Source: Verrucomicrobiota bacterium
Lineage (GTDB): Bacteria; Verrucomicrobiota; Verrucomicrobiia; Opitutales; Opitutaceae
DNA: 64,000 bases
Assembly: GCA_023416735.1 (NCBI GenBank)
Contig: JAEZGX010000020.1
Location: 62,001-126,000 of the forward strand
Direction of reading: 5' to 3'
Below are positions 1-8,692 of this stretch, one piece after another. Within the stretch, counting starts at the first letter, position 1. Each line of letters opens with the position of its first letter. The position numbers and the translations under genes are program-made. Below the pieces are notes generated by a model that searched no databases, had not been told where the DNA came from, and saw only the letters and a program-made list of their open reading frames with translations.

Positions 1-534
1 CGGATCGTGGTGCTGGATTCGATGGGCGATCAGAAGGCGCAGTTGCCGTGGCTTCGCTCGGTGTTGGAGGGAAATCCGCATCCGTGGGCGATCGTCACCT
101 TCCATCATCCGATTTTCTCGCCTGCACGCGAACGGGATAATCCGGCACTGCGCGCGTTGTGGAAGCCCGTGTTGGACGAGTTCAAAGTCGATCTCGTGCT
201 GACGGGACACGATCACACGTATGCGCGAGCGGGAAAACTTTCGGAGAAACGGCCGGGCGACATCGCGGGAATCGCTCCCTACGATCCTGAGATCGGCACG
301 GTCTACGTCGTGTCGGTCAGCGGGCCGAAGATGTATGACATCACGAACGAGAATTTCGTGCGCACGGCGGAGGACACGCAGCTTTATCAGGTCATTCGCG
401 TGGAGCACGACGAACTTCACTTCGAAGCGCGCACGGCGACGAATCGACTCTACGATGCGTTCACATTGAAGAAGCGTGGGGCGGGCCTGCCCAACGAACT
501 GCACGAGATTCTGCCGGAGCAGAATCGTCGCTGA
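1..534 (+). CDS. Metallophosphoesterase (purple acid phosphatase-like), C-terminal part
   Basis: The frame is open from the first base, so the gene begins before the window and 177 residues are visible. The piece carries the last metal-binding blocks of the calcineurin-like phosphoesterase fold: HHP at visible residues 35-37 and GHDH at 69-72, followed by TYAR. The family uses a di-metal centre to hydrolyse phosphomonoesters or diesters, and enzymes of this shape are often exported. The N-terminal metal motifs and any signal peptide lie outside the window, so substrate and location cannot be judged. The stop is TGA at 532-534, and a decayed receptor tail follows within about 50 bases. Confidence 0.8.
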   Translation, partial: RIVVLDSMGDQKAQLPWLRSVLEGNPHPWAIVTFHHPIFSPARERDNPALRALWKPVLDEFKVDLVLTGHDHTYARAGKLSEKRPGDIAGIAPYDPEIGTVYVVSVSGPKMYDITNENFVRTAEDTQLYQVIRVEHDELHFEARTATNRLYDAFTLKKRGAGLPNELHEILPEQNRR

Positions 535-582
535 GTTATCAGTCCGACGACGCGATCAGCGCGTAGGAGTTCCGCGGGGAAT

Positions 583-758
583 GTGCGGATCTCCGTCGCC
601 GGATTCTTCAGCCGCTATCAGATCGGCCAGAATTGGAAGGTGCAGGTCAATGTGGATAACCTGACCGACGAGCGCTACATCCTCCGCGTCTATCAGCGGG
701 CATGGTGCAAGTCTCGGACGGTATCCAGCCCCGCATTACGGAGGGATATAATTGGTAA
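583..758 (+). pseudogene. Remnant of a TonB-dependent receptor C-terminus, frameshifted
   Basis: Frame 1 from about 583 reads NWKVQVNVDNLTDERYIL, nearly the same as the C-terminal barrel strands of the intact receptor at 10696-12864 (NWKVQANLNNITDERYVI). Near base 699 the good frame moves by one: from 699 the +3 frame reads GMVQVSDGIQPRITEGYNW and then stops at 756-758, a typical receptor ending in an aromatic residue. So about 58 codons of a receptor tail survive with one frameshift, and the rest of the gene is gone. This is direct sequence reading plus comparison inside the window. The phosphoesterase upstream may once have been its neighbour. Confidence 0.75.
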
Positions 759-774
759 GGTTTGATGACCGATA

Positions 775-816
775 ACTCCGGCTGGCTTTGAACGGAATCG
801 AAAGCCAATCCGGAGT
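775..816 (+). terminator. Hairpin after the receptor remnant
   Basis: Two 7-bp stems (ACTCCGG with CCGGAGT, TGGCTTT with AAAGCCA) stack around a small internal loop, with an 11-base apical loop. There is no T-tract, so termination is only likely. A second perfect 7-bp stem, GGCCGAG/CTCGGCC, sits at 898-918, before the next gene. I see nothing else in 759-964. Confidence 0.4.
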
Positions 817-964
817 GCGGCAATGCAGGCGGCTCGCGTTTTTCCTCCGTTGGACCCACGCGCTCGCGTTTGCCTTTCCGCTCTGATGTTTGGGCGCGGC
901 CGAGATCGTTCCTCGGCCTGCGCCATTTGACCGCACAATTCCAGAGGCTGCCCGCCCGTCCCCC

Positions 965-2635
965 ATGAAACCCAAATCTCCCGTTCTTCCGATCGTAGTC
1001 ACCCTCGCTCTGACCCTGGCGTGCACCGGCAGCGCGCTCTTCGGCTCCGCGTCGATCGACATCGGCCCGCGCAAGCAGCTCTTCATCGATCACAAGTTCA
1101 TCGAATCGTCGGAAGGTGTCTCCCTCACGGTGAACCCGCCGGTGCGCTCCGGCGAACTCCTGATCACGACCGATGCGCCTTGGGAGAAAAATCTGCGCGT
1201 TTCCAGCTACTCGAGCGTCATTGCCGAAGACGGATTGATTCGCGTCTGGTATAACGTCGTCGGCCGGGAATTCATACCGCGCACCAATCCCAGTTTCATG
1301 GGACTCGCCTATGCCGAGTCGCGCGACGGCGTGAATTTCACGAAGCCGATTCTCAACCTGGTTGAGTTCGAGGGATCGAAGGCGAACAACCTCGTGCTGC
1401 CGGGCGATCCGACGCAGTTCTCCCTCGCCGGCGGTTCCGTGATCCGTGACGACAATCCCGCCTGTCCTCCGGCGGAGCGCTACAAGACGTGGACCAAGAT
1501 TTATCCGAAGCCGGGCGTGCAAATGCACGGTCCGTCCCGGCTCTGGGTATCCCCAGATGGGATACACTGGACGCTGACCGAAAATCGCGTAACCGGCCTG
1601 CGCGCGACGGACACGCAGATGAGTTATTTTTGGGAGCCGCGCATCGGCCGCTACGTCGCCTACAGCCGCGAATGGGTGCAGTTCGCCGGCGAGCGGCAGA
1701 TTCGCATGGCGAGTTACAACGAATCGGACGATCTCTTCGCGTGGGAAAAGACGCAGGTCGTGCTTCAGCCCGATGAGCTCGATATGACGGGATGGATCCG
1801 TCCGCTGGTCGTGATGGAAAAGATGCGGGTCGAGCGGGAGCGGTTGAAAAATTATCCCGCCGAAACGGCCGACGCCATCGACGAGAGCGGGAAAGGGCAT
1901 CCCTTCGCGGATCAGGTGCCGACGACCGGCTCACCGGTCGACGTTTATGGCCCCGGCGTCATGCCGTATGGCGATGGCATCGATCGTGTCTACGTCTCGC
2001 TCATGATGATGTTTCATCACTGGCATCGGGAACCCGGCCCCGACAACTCGGAGTATCCGGATACTGGAGACGTGCAGCTCGGTCTCAGCCGAGATGGGCG
2101 GAATTTCATCCGTCCGGGTGGGCGGAAGCCTTTCCTTAGCGTGGGACCCGCCGGTTCGTTCGATTCGAGATGGATCTGGGCGATGCCCGGTCTCGTGACG
2201 TTGAAGGACGAGATCTGGATCTATTACTACGGGATGAACATCGATCATTTCTGGCGCATCGATCCCGACAGCCCGGGCCTGATGACCGGGATCTCTCGAT
2301 CGAAGCTGCGCCTCGATGGCTTTGTGTCTGCGGACTTCGACTATGCTGGCGGGACCATTTTGACGCCGCCGCTGCGTTTCAGCGGATCGCGGCTGGAACT
2401 CAACATCGACACCGGCGCCGGCGGGATGGGGCGGGTGGAGATTCTCGATGAACACGGGGCGCCGATCCCGGGCTACACGCTGGCGGACGCGGATTTCATC
2501 AACGGAAACAAAGTGCGCATGTCCGTTTCGTGGGCCGGAAAGACCGATCTTTCGTCGCTCGAAGGCCGCACCGTCCGTCTTCGTTTCAAGATGCGCAGCG
2601 CCAAACTCTACGCGTTCCAGTTTCGAAACGAATGA
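965..2635 (+). CDS. Secreted glycosidase-like beta-propeller protein
   Basis: The 556-residue product starts MKPKSPVLPIVV and has a clear signal peptide ending near residue 25-30. ATG 965 is chosen because the signal peptide begins there; the upstream extension is low-complexity. The body shows repeated short blades, for example GLAYAESRDGVNF and the aromatic-rich DEIWIYYYGMN near the end of the propeller. This resembles five-bladed arabinanase/levansucrase-type folds (GH32/43/68 and relatives). A C-terminal beta-sandwich of about 85 residues (RVEILDEHGAPIPGYT) follows. The protein at 12993-14435 has the same architecture. Likely role: extracytoplasmic glycan processing. No catalytic acid pair can be assigned by eye, so the glycosidase activity is an inference. 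Confidence 0.65.
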   Translation: MKPKSPVLPIVVTLALTLACTGSALFGSASIDIGPRKQLFIDHKFIESSEGVSLTVNPPVRSGELLITTDAPWEKNLRVSSYSSVIAEDGLIRVWYNVVGREFIPRTNPSFMGLAYAESRDGVNFTKPILNLVEFEGSKANNLVLPGDPTQFSLAGGSVIRDDNPACPPAERYKTWTKIYPKPGVQMHGPSRLWVSPDGIHWTLTENRVTGLRATDTQMSYFWEPRIGRYVAYSREWVQFAGERQIRMASYNESDDLFAWEKTQVVLQPDELDMTGWIRPLVVMEKMRVERERLKNYPAETADAIDESGKGHPFADQVPTTGSPVDVYGPGVMPYGDGIDRVYVSLMMMFHHWHREPGPDNSEYPDTGDVQLGLSRDGRNFIRPGGRKPFLSVGPAGSFDSRWIWAMPGLVTLKDEIWIYYYGMNIDHFWRIDPDSPGLMTGISRSKLRLDGFVSADFDYAGGTILTPPLRFSGSRLELNIDTGAGGMGRVEILDEHGAPIPGYTLADADFINGNKVRMSVSWAGKTDLSSLEGRTVRLRFKMRSAKLYAFQFRNE

Positions 2636-2730
2636 CGGTCGCGAAAACAACGCGCACATGGCTGACAGGCGCGGCGTTCATGCGTGCGGCTCTGGCCCTT
2701 CACGAGCCCAGGTAACTTTTTTTCACTCTT

Positions 2731-4533
2731 ATGCCGTTCTTGGAAACCCGCCGCCCCAAAGAAAAATACGATGTGATTGTCGTCGGCTCCGGCGCCGCCG
2801 GAGGTCAGACCGCCTACACCCTGGCGATGGAAGGCGCCAAGGTGCTGATGCTCGAGGCCGGTCGGAACTACGATCCGTCGACCGAAACGCCGATGTTTCA
2901 AACCCACGCCCAGGCGCCTTTGCGTGGTTCCTCGACCTCGGACAAACCGTTCGGTTTCTATGACGCGACAGTGGACGGCGGGTGGCAGGTTCCGGGTGAA
3001 CCTTACACGAATGCGTCATCCGATCCGAAGCGGCAGTTTTCATGGTGGCGCGCGCGCATGCTCGGTGGAAGGACCAATCACTGGGGCCGCATCTCGCTGC
3101 GGAACGGCCCTTACGATTTCAAACCTCACAGTCGCGACGGGCTCGGCTTCAACTGGCCGATTAGCTACGAGGATGTGGCGCCATACTACGACAAGGTGGA
3201 GATGCTGATCGGCGTCTACGGTTCGAATGAAGGGCTGGAGAACACGCCGAATTCGTCGCCCGGCGTGCTTCAGCCGCCGCCAAAGATGCGGGCGGGCGAG
3301 CGGTATGCGAAGCATCACGGCGCCAAGCTCGGCGTGCCCGTGATTCCGATCCATCGCGCGGTGCTCACCCAGCGGTTGGATGCCGCGCGGATCGCGGCGC
3401 GACTTCACCCGAACAATCCGACGGCGCAGCGGCATCTGATTGAATCCATGAACGCGCGGGCGGCATGTTTCTGGGCGACGGCCTGCGGTCGCGGCTGCTC
3501 CATTCGGGCGACGTATCAATCGCCCACCGTGCACCTGCCACCCGCCCTGGCGTCGGGGAATCTCGACATCCTGACCGGTGCCATGGGGTATCGGGTGTTG
3601 ATGGGCGACGACGGAAAAGCGAAGGGAGTCTCTTACATCGATCGCACGGACGGGCAGGAGAAAGAAGTTCTCGCGCGCATCGTCGTGCTGGCGGCGAGTG
3701 CGGCGGAGTCGGTGCGAATGCTGCTGAATTCGAAAACTCCTCGATATCCCGAAGGCGTGGCGAATTCGAGCGGGCTGGTCGGTAAGTATATTATGGATAC
3801 GGTCGGCGCGGGATTGGGCGGACAGATTCCGGCGCTGGAAAACCTGCCCCTGCACAACGAAGACGGTGCCGGCGGCGAGCACGCTTACGTGCCTTGGTGG
3901 CTTTATAAGGAGCAACGCGCCGGCAAACTGGATTTTCCCCGCGGCTATCACATCGAGTTCATCAGCGGTCGCCAGATGCCGGGGATGAGGACGGTGGCCG
4001 GACTGGAATGGCTTACGGGCGGAAGCTACGGAAGAAAGTTTCGGGAGGACGCGCGGCGTTACTATGGCTCGTTCCTGCATTTCGCCGGACGCGGCGAGAT
4101 GATTCCTAACGAAAACAGCTTCTGCGAAATCGATCCGGTCGTGAAAGACCGCTGGGGCATCCCCGTGCTTCGCTTTCACTGGCAATGGTCGGAACACGAG
4201 ACGCGGCAGGCGAAGCATATGCAGGAGACCGCGCGCGCCCTGATCGAGGCGATGGGCGGACGGGTGCGCGAGCAGCCGAAAGCCGATGGCGCCGATGCGA
4301 TCGAGGCTGGAGGGAAAATCATCCACGAGGTCGGCGGCACGATCATGGGTGAGGATTCGAGAAAATCGGTGACGAATCAGTGGTGCCAGACCTGGGACGT
4401 GAAGAATCTCTTCGTGACCGATGGCGGGCCGTTCGTCAGCAATGCCGACAAGAATCCAACGCTCACGATCATGGCCCTGGCGTGGCGCGCGGCCGACTAC
4501 ATGATCGAGGAAATGCGCCGCGGGAATCTGTAA
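2731..4533 (+). CDS. GMC-family FAD-dependent sugar oxidoreductase
   Basis: 600 residues. The N-terminus has the FAD Rossmann motif GSGAAG at 19-24 and the ribose-binding EAG some twenty residues later. GGRTNHWGR near 112-120 is the GMC N-terminal signature region, and the C-terminal HEVGGTIMG and NADKNPTLT blocks carry the expected catalytic His/Asn area. No signal peptide is visible on this subunit. The next gene encodes a Tat-exported subunit-3 protein that could carry it across the membrane, as in gluconate 2-dehydrogenase-type complexes. With the DUF1080 gene at 5212 this makes a set seen in glucoside 3-dehydrogenase systems, in which a sugar C3-OH is oxidised to a ketone. The precise sugar is unknown. 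Confidence 0.85.
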   Translation: MPFLETRRPKEKYDVIVVGSGAAGGQTAYTLAMEGAKVLMLEAGRNYDPSTETPMFQTHAQAPLRGSSTSDKPFGFYDATVDGGWQVPGEPYTNASSDPKRQFSWWRARMLGGRTNHWGRISLRNGPYDFKPHSRDGLGFNWPISYEDVAPYYDKVEMLIGVYGSNEGLENTPNSSPGVLQPPPKMRAGERYAKHHGAKLGVPVIPIHRAVLTQRLDAARIAARLHPNNPTAQRHLIESMNARAACFWATACGRGCSIRATYQSPTVHLPPALASGNLDILTGAMGYRVLMGDDGKAKGVSYIDRTDGQEKEVLARIVVLAASAAESVRMLLNSKTPRYPEGVANSSGLVGKYIMDTVGAGLGGQIPALENLPLHNEDGAGGEHAYVPWWLYKEQRAGKLDFPRGYHIEFISGRQMPGMRTVAGLEWLTGGSYGRKFREDARRYYGSFLHFAGRGEMIPNENSFCEIDPVVKDRWGIPVLRFHWQWSEHETRQAKHMQETARALIEAMGGRVREQPKADGADAIEAGGKIIHEVGGTIMGEDSRKSVTNQWCQTWDVKNLFVTDGGPFVSNADKNPTLTIMALAWRAADYMIEEMRRGNL

Positions 4534-4535
4534 CC

Positions 4536-5183
4536 ATGAATTCGATACCTGTTCGCATCGATCGACGCACCGCCATCAAATGGATGCTGACCGCCGCCGC
4601 GGCGACCGCCGCGTCCGCCGGATCGCCCCGCCTGCTGGCGAATGACGCTGCGCCCATCGCGGCCGAAGGCTACGGGACGGACCCGGATCTCTTGCGCGAT
4701 TACAAACCGGGCGATGTCTGGCCGCTCACCCTGAGCGATGCACAGCGCCTCACGGCGGCGACGCTCTGTGCAGTAATCCTGCCCGCGCACAGCCCCCATC
4801 CATCGGCGGCCGATCTGGGGGTGCACGATTTTATCGATGAGTGGATCAGCGCGCCATATCCGGCCCAACGCGAGGATCGTCCGGTGATTCTGCAAGGCCT
4901 GGAGTGGATCGAGGCCGAATCGCGGAAACGTTTTGGTCAGTCGTTTCCCAATCTCGTTCGCGGGCAGCGGCACGCGATCTGCGACGACATCTGCTCGGTG
5001 GAGAAAGCGAAGCCGGAGTTTTCCAAACCGGCGATTTTCTTTGCGCGCTTCCGCGATCTCACCGCCGGCGGCTACTACACGACGCCCGAGGGGATGAAGG
5101 ACATCGGTTACACGGGCAACCTTCCCCTGGCGACTTTCGACGGGCCCTCGCCGGAAGTTTTGAAGCGGCTCGGCCTGGTTTAA
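4536..5183 (+). CDS. Gluconate 2-dehydrogenase subunit 3 family protein, Tat-exported
   Basis: 215 residues, starting 2 bases after the GMC stop. An earlier in-frame start would run deep into the GMC gene. The N-terminus has a twin-arginine signal (DRRTAIKWM, then an Ala-rich hydrophobic stretch to about residue 32). The body has the subunit-3 hallmarks: a helical segment LSDAQRLTAATLCAVILPAH and a C-terminal GGYYTTPEGMKDIGYTGN block. Family members are small partner subunits of GMC dehydrogenases and help export and maturation of the flavoprotein. Adjacency and tight spacing indicate translation with the GMC gene. The electron acceptor (a cytochrome c in related systems) is not encoded nearby. 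Confidence 0.85.
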   Translation: MNSIPVRIDRRTAIKWMLTAAAATAASAGSPRLLANDAAPIAAEGYGTDPDLLRDYKPGDVWPLTLSDAQRLTAATLCAVILPAHSPHPSAADLGVHDFIDEWISAPYPAQREDRPVILQGLEWIEAESRKRFGQSFPNLVRGQRHAICDDICSVEKAKPEFSKPAIFFARFRDLTAGGYYTTPEGMKDIGYTGNLPLATFDGPSPEVLKRLGLV

Positions 5184-5211
5184 CGCCCACCAATTTTCAC
5201 GAATCCCCCTT

Positions 5212-5862
5212 ATGAAACTATCCCATATCTTCGGTTTACTCCTTGCGGCGACGTCTCTGTTTGCCGAACCCAACACCCTGACGTCGGCGGACAAGGCGGC
5301 CGGCTGGCAACTCCTGTTCGACGGCAAGTCGCTCGACGGATGGCGGGCGAACGAGAAGCCCGGCACGTTCAAGGTAGAGGATGGATGCATCGTGGTGCAG
5401 GGGCCGCGTTCGCATCTTTTCTACGAAGGGCCGGTGCAGAATCACGATTTCAAGGACTTCGAACTGCGGCTGGAGGCGAAGACCTTCCCGAAGGCGAACT
5501 CGGGCGTTTGTATTCACACGGAGTTCAATGAAAGCGGCTGGCCGCCGAAGGGCTATGAAGTGCAGGTAAACACGTCCCACTCGGACTGGCGACGCACGGC
5601 GGGTCTTTACGCGATCCAGGATGTGCGCGATGCAGCATCGCGGGATGGCGAGTGGTTCGCGCTGCGAATTCGCGTCGAAGGACGGCGGATCACGACTTAC
5701 GTGAACGATCGACTGGTCGCCGACTACGTGGAGGAGCAAAATCCGGTGCGGCCCGACGACATGAAAGGACGAGTGCTCTCACGCGGCACGCTTGCGCTGC
5801 AGGGACACGATCCGGAGAGCCGGGTGTTGTTCCGCAGCATCGCGGTGCGGCCGCTGCCCTGA
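5212..5862 (+). CDS. DUF1080 (3-keto-disaccharide hydrolase family) secreted protein
   Basis: 216 residues with a short signal peptide (MKLSHIFGLLLAATSLFA). The mature part is a single DUF1080 domain, a concanavalin-like jelly roll: it opens with WQLLFDGKSLDGW, the classic family start, and continues with KDFELRLEAK, NSGVCIHTEF and GYEVQVN. Some members hydrolyse or eliminate glycosidic bonds of 3-keto-glycosides made by GMC/Gfo-type dehydrogenases. Its place 28 bases after the subunit-3 gene supports a three-gene unit: oxidise at C3, then cleave. Substrate is unknown. Confidence 0.85.
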   Translation: MKLSHIFGLLLAATSLFAEPNTLTSADKAAGWQLLFDGKSLDGWRANEKPGTFKVEDGCIVVQGPRSHLFYEGPVQNHDFKDFELRLEAKTFPKANSGVCIHTEFNESGWPPKGYEVQVNTSHSDWRRTAGLYAIQDVRDAASRDGEWFALRIRVEGRRITTYVNDRLVADYVEEQNPVRPDDMKGRVLSRGTLALQGHDPESRVLFRSIAVRPLP

Positions 5863-5869
5863 GCCGACG

Positions 5870-6060
5870 ACGTGGCTCGGTTTGTTGAACCTCAATTGGT
5901 CGTTCGATCTGACGGTCGCGATGACGGTGTGGGGCATGGCGATCGGCGGAACGATCACGATGACCCCGCGAATTCCGCCGACCGTCGTGTAGAACGTGCT
6001 CGAAAGGCCGATCACGAGGATCAGCGGCCCCGACCGGCCCAAAAACCAATTGCGCTGGTT
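5870..6060. pseudogene. Scrambled remnant of a sodium/solute symporter (SSS) gene
   Basis: On the plus strand 5870-5950 reads LLNLNWSFDLTVAMTVWGMAIGG. On the minus strand about 6060-5958 reads LILVIGLSSTFYTTVGGIRGVI. Both resemble well-known SSS segments (the STFYTTVGGI block, normally followed by a W-T-D motif, and a later W/D-L-T block ending in GG). In an intact symporter both lie on one strand, TTVGGI first; here they are head to head. I infer an internal inversion followed by decay. Family assignment is by eye, and the rest of 5863-6123 shows nothing else. Confidence 0.45.
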
Positions 6061-6123
6061 ATAAACCGTAACCAGTGGGCGAAGGCAGGGTCTCTGGCCG
6101 CGGATGAACGAGTGACGAGCTGG

Positions 6124-6903
6124 CTATTTCGCCGTGTAACCGCCGTCCACGGGCAGGTTGATGCCGGTGACATAGGTTGAGGCGTCGCTGAGCAGAAAGA
6201 TCACGGCGCCGCCGATCTCATCGGCCGCAGCCATGCGGCCGAGCATCGTCATCTTGCCGTAACGTTCGAGGAAGTCGGAGGCCGGCGGTTTCTCGGGATT
6301 GTGGATTCCTCCGGGAGACACTGCGTTCACGCGCACGCCGCGGGAGCCGTAGTGGGAGGCGAGGTAGCGGGTGAAGTTGATCATGCCGCCCTTGTGGAAA
6401 AAGTAATCTGGTGGCGGCAGCGTCCGGGTCTCCTCGTAGAGCCAGGGATTGATGCCAATCGTCCCCATCTGCGAGGAGATGTTCACGATGCTGCCGGAGC
6501 CGCGCTCGGCCATGGCGTCGCCGAACGCGCGAACCGTGGCGAAGAAGCCGGTGGCGTTGGTGTCCATCGAGGATCGCCACGCGGCAAGGTCGTCGTCGAA
6601 TCCGCGCATCGGGCGGGTGACCGCGTTGAAAACGATTCCATCCACGCGGCCATGGCGCGCGAGCACCCGGTCGCGCAAGGCGTGAAGGGAAAGTTCCGAG
6701 CCGATGTCGACCTGGTCGGTTTCGACGCGGTGGCCGGCGGCGTTCTCTGCCGCGGCAATCGGCTCGAGCGCGGTCTGGCTGCGCGAAGCGACAACGAGCG
6801 TGGCTTGCGCGGCGGCGAGATGTTTCACCAGAGCACTGCCGAGCACGCCGGTGCCGCCGAATTGAACCACCACCTTGCCGAGAAGTGAGAAGGGATCAGT
6901 CAT
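6124..6903 (-). CDS. Short-chain dehydrogenase/reductase (SDR)
   Basis: 259 residues, the usual classical SDR size. The cofactor loop is GGTGVLGSA near residues 16-24, NISSQ supplies the catalytic Ser near 142-146, and the Tyr/Lys pair appears as YFFHK inside PDYFFHKGG. The C-terminus ends TGINLPVDGGYTAK, typical of the family. The start overlaps the stop of the aldolase gene by 8 bases, so it is the last gene of a coupled operon. Likely reaction: NAD(P)-dependent oxidation or reduction of a sugar acid or keto intermediate. The sequence does not fix the substrate. Confidence 0.85.
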   Translation of the reverse strand: MTDPFSLLGKVVVQFGGTGVLGSALVKHLAAAQATLVVASRSQTALEPIAAAENAAGHRVETDQVDIGSELSLHALRDRVLARHGRVDGIVFNAVTRPMRGFDDDLAAWRSSMDTNATGFFATVRAFGDAMAERGSGSIVNISSQMGTIGINPWLYEETRTLPPPDYFFHKGGMINFTRYLASHYGSRGVRVNAVSPGGIHNPEKPPASDFLERYGKMTMLGRMAAADEIGGAVIFLLSDASTYVTGINLPVDGGYTAK

Positions 6904-7717
6904 AGACGGAACGGGCCGCCGGTCGGGTGGCCGCGGGGAGTTCGCGCATTTGCGAACGAACGAGGTCGAGCCTTTGCTTCACGTAGCCGGAGATGGCGAT
7001 CACATCCGCTCCGATGCCGATGAGCTTGTGTCCCTCGGCGACCAGTTCCTCGAGAGGAGCGATGAGACCGGCGGTCATGGCGAACTTGCCGTGTTGGCAT
7101 GCGGCGGCGGCGACGCGTTTGCGGGCGGCGACGACGTCGGGGTGGTCCAGTTGACCGGCCTTGCCGATCCGATGACTGAAGTCGCCGGGACCGAAAAGCA
7201 GACCGTCGAAGTGGGGCACAGCGGCAATTTCTTCGACATGATCGAGGGCCTCAGGCGACTCGATCTGCAGGATGACCAAACGCTCGGTGTTGGAGTGATG
7301 AAGGTAGTCGTCGAGCGGAGTGAGGCAAAACTGCCCGTCGACATTGCCGCCGTCCAGCGGCCGGCGTCCGATGGGATGGAACCGCACCCAGTCGACGATC
7401 TGCCGCGCTTCGCCGGCGTTGGCCACATGGGGGACGATGATGCCGGTCGCGCCAGCTTCAAAAGGCCGGACGTAGTCGCTGTAGCTGCCGCGGCTCACGC
7501 GCACCACGGTGTCCATATCATGGATACGGGCGGCGCGAATCTGGTTCTCGAGGCCGATCCAGTCGTTCGGCACGTGCTCGTTGCACAGCCAGACGGAATC
7601 GACGCCGCAGGCGCCCGCGGCTTCGATCACGCGGGGATCGGATAAGTTGATCTTGAGAATGGTCGGAAACTGTCCGGTGCGGACGAGATGCAGAATCCGA
7701 CTGGGTCTTAATTTCAT
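6896..7717 (-). CDS. HpcH/HpaI family aldolase
   Basis: 273 residues. It shows the divalent-metal class II pyruvate-aldolase fold of the HpcH/HpaI family: ATGIIVPHVANAGEAR, VILQIESPEALDHVEEI (metal-ligand Glu region) and FDGLLFGPGDFSHRIG (metal-ligand Asp region). Such enzymes cleave 2-keto-3-deoxy sugar acids to pyruvate and an aldehyde. It starts 6 bases after the Gfo/Idh/MocA gene and overlaps the SDR. With two sugar dehydrogenases upstream and an SDR downstream, the unit looks like oxidative, non-phosphorylating sugar-acid catabolism. That reading is inference. Confidence 0.85.
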   Translation of the reverse strand: MKLRPSRILHLVRTGQFPTILKINLSDPRVIEAAGACGVDSVWLCNEHVPNDWIGLENQIRAARIHDMDTVVRVSRGSYSDYVRPFEAGATGIIVPHVANAGEARQIVDWVRFHPIGRRPLDGGNVDGQFCLTPLDDYLHHSNTERLVILQIESPEALDHVEEIAAVPHFDGLLFGPGDFSHRIGKAGQLDHPDVVAARKRVAAAACQHGKFAMTAGLIAPLEELVAEGHKLIGIGADVIAISGYVKQRLDLVRSQMRELPAATRPAARSVYD

Positions 7718-7723
7718 AGGAGA

Positions 7724-8692
7724 CTAGAGAAGGTGTTTGATTTCCTCGATCTCGACGCAGCGGGAACCTTCGTTGCGGCTGAGGATGCCAGCGATGATGA
7801 CGGCCATCATCTCGACCGTGTCGTGAAAGGAGTGCGGCGGCTGGCCGGTGCGCACGAAATCGAGGTAGCTGAGGAGTTGGTTTCGAAACGCGGTGTAGGT
7901 GTCGGTAAAGCGAAAATCGGCGTGACCGCCGGTGCCGCAAATCTGCACGGTGCCAAACGTCGCGCCGCCATCCTGAATGATCGGCACGGTGAGTTGCACG
8001 CCGCTGCGATGAACGAGATGAGCGACTTCCAGGCCCGGCCGGCTTTCGAGGCGGATCGTGAGGAAGCCGGGACCGAGCAGGACAAACGCAGGCTCGAGCG
8101 CGTGAATGCCATAGGTTTCCCAGCGCTTGGCGGTCACGACCGACATCCAGCGCAGTTCGCCGAGACGGTCTTGGTCGGCTTGAAAGCGGGTGAGTTCGGG
8201 GGCGTAGCGGAGGCCGCTCGAGGAGAGCAGGCGGGCGCCGTTGCGCTCCCACTCGATGAACTGGCGAAGTTCACCGAGCGTGGTTGCGAGGGGTTTGTCG
8301 ATGAACACGGGCAAGCCGGCTTCGACGAACGGGCGGGCGCGGCGAACGTGGTCGGAGCCATCGTCGGTGGCGATGAGCACGGCGTCCACCTGGCCGATCA
8401 CGTCTTCGGGTTGCGCGACGATCTGGGGAATGAGCGAGGCGCGTGCGACGGCTGTCGCATCGGCGGGATCATCCGTCCAGAGGTGTGTCACTTGGGCGCC
8501 GGGAATGCCGATCCGATCGTGCGGTTGCGCACCGAGATAGTGAGGGATCGCGGGATACGGGCAGCGCGCCATCGCGTCGCGATCGTAGCCGTTGATGATG
8601 GCGGACCACGAGTAAGGGTGGCCGTTGCCGGCGATCATGCCGAGCATCGCCAGACGAAGGGGCGGAGGGGTGTTGCCGACCGGGTCAGGCAC
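7724..8692 (-). CDS. Gfo/Idh/MocA family oxidoreductase
   Basis: 322 residues from GTG 8692. This start is chosen because it overlaps the upstream stop in GTGCCTGA, a coupling arrangement; a longer frame to 8779 would only add a Pro/Ser-rich tail lying inside the previous gene. The protein has LAMLGMIAGNGH in place of the normal GxGxxG loop, then AVLIATDDGSDH and the family signature VFIDKPLATT. Members are NAD(P)-dependent dehydrogenases of sugars, inositols and related polyols. The odd N-terminal loop (GMIAGNGHPYSW) suggests altered cofactor contacts; such divergent members are common in Verrucomicrobiota and Planctomycetota. Confidence 0.8.
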   Translation of the reverse strand: MPDPVGNTPPPLRLAMLGMIAGNGHPYSWSAIINGYDRDAMARCPYPAIPHYLGAQPHDRIGIPGAQVTHLWTDDPADATAVARASLIPQIVAQPEDVIGQVDAVLIATDDGSDHVRRARPFVEAGLPVFIDKPLATTLGELRQFIEWERNGARLLSSSGLRYAPELTRFQADQDRLGELRWMSVVTAKRWETYGIHALEPAFVLLGPGFLTIRLESRPGLEVAHLVHRSGVQLTVPIIQDGGATFGTVQICGTGGHADFRFTDTYTAFRNQLLSYLDFVRTGQPPHSFHDTVEMMAVIIAGILSRNEGSRCVEIEEIKHLL

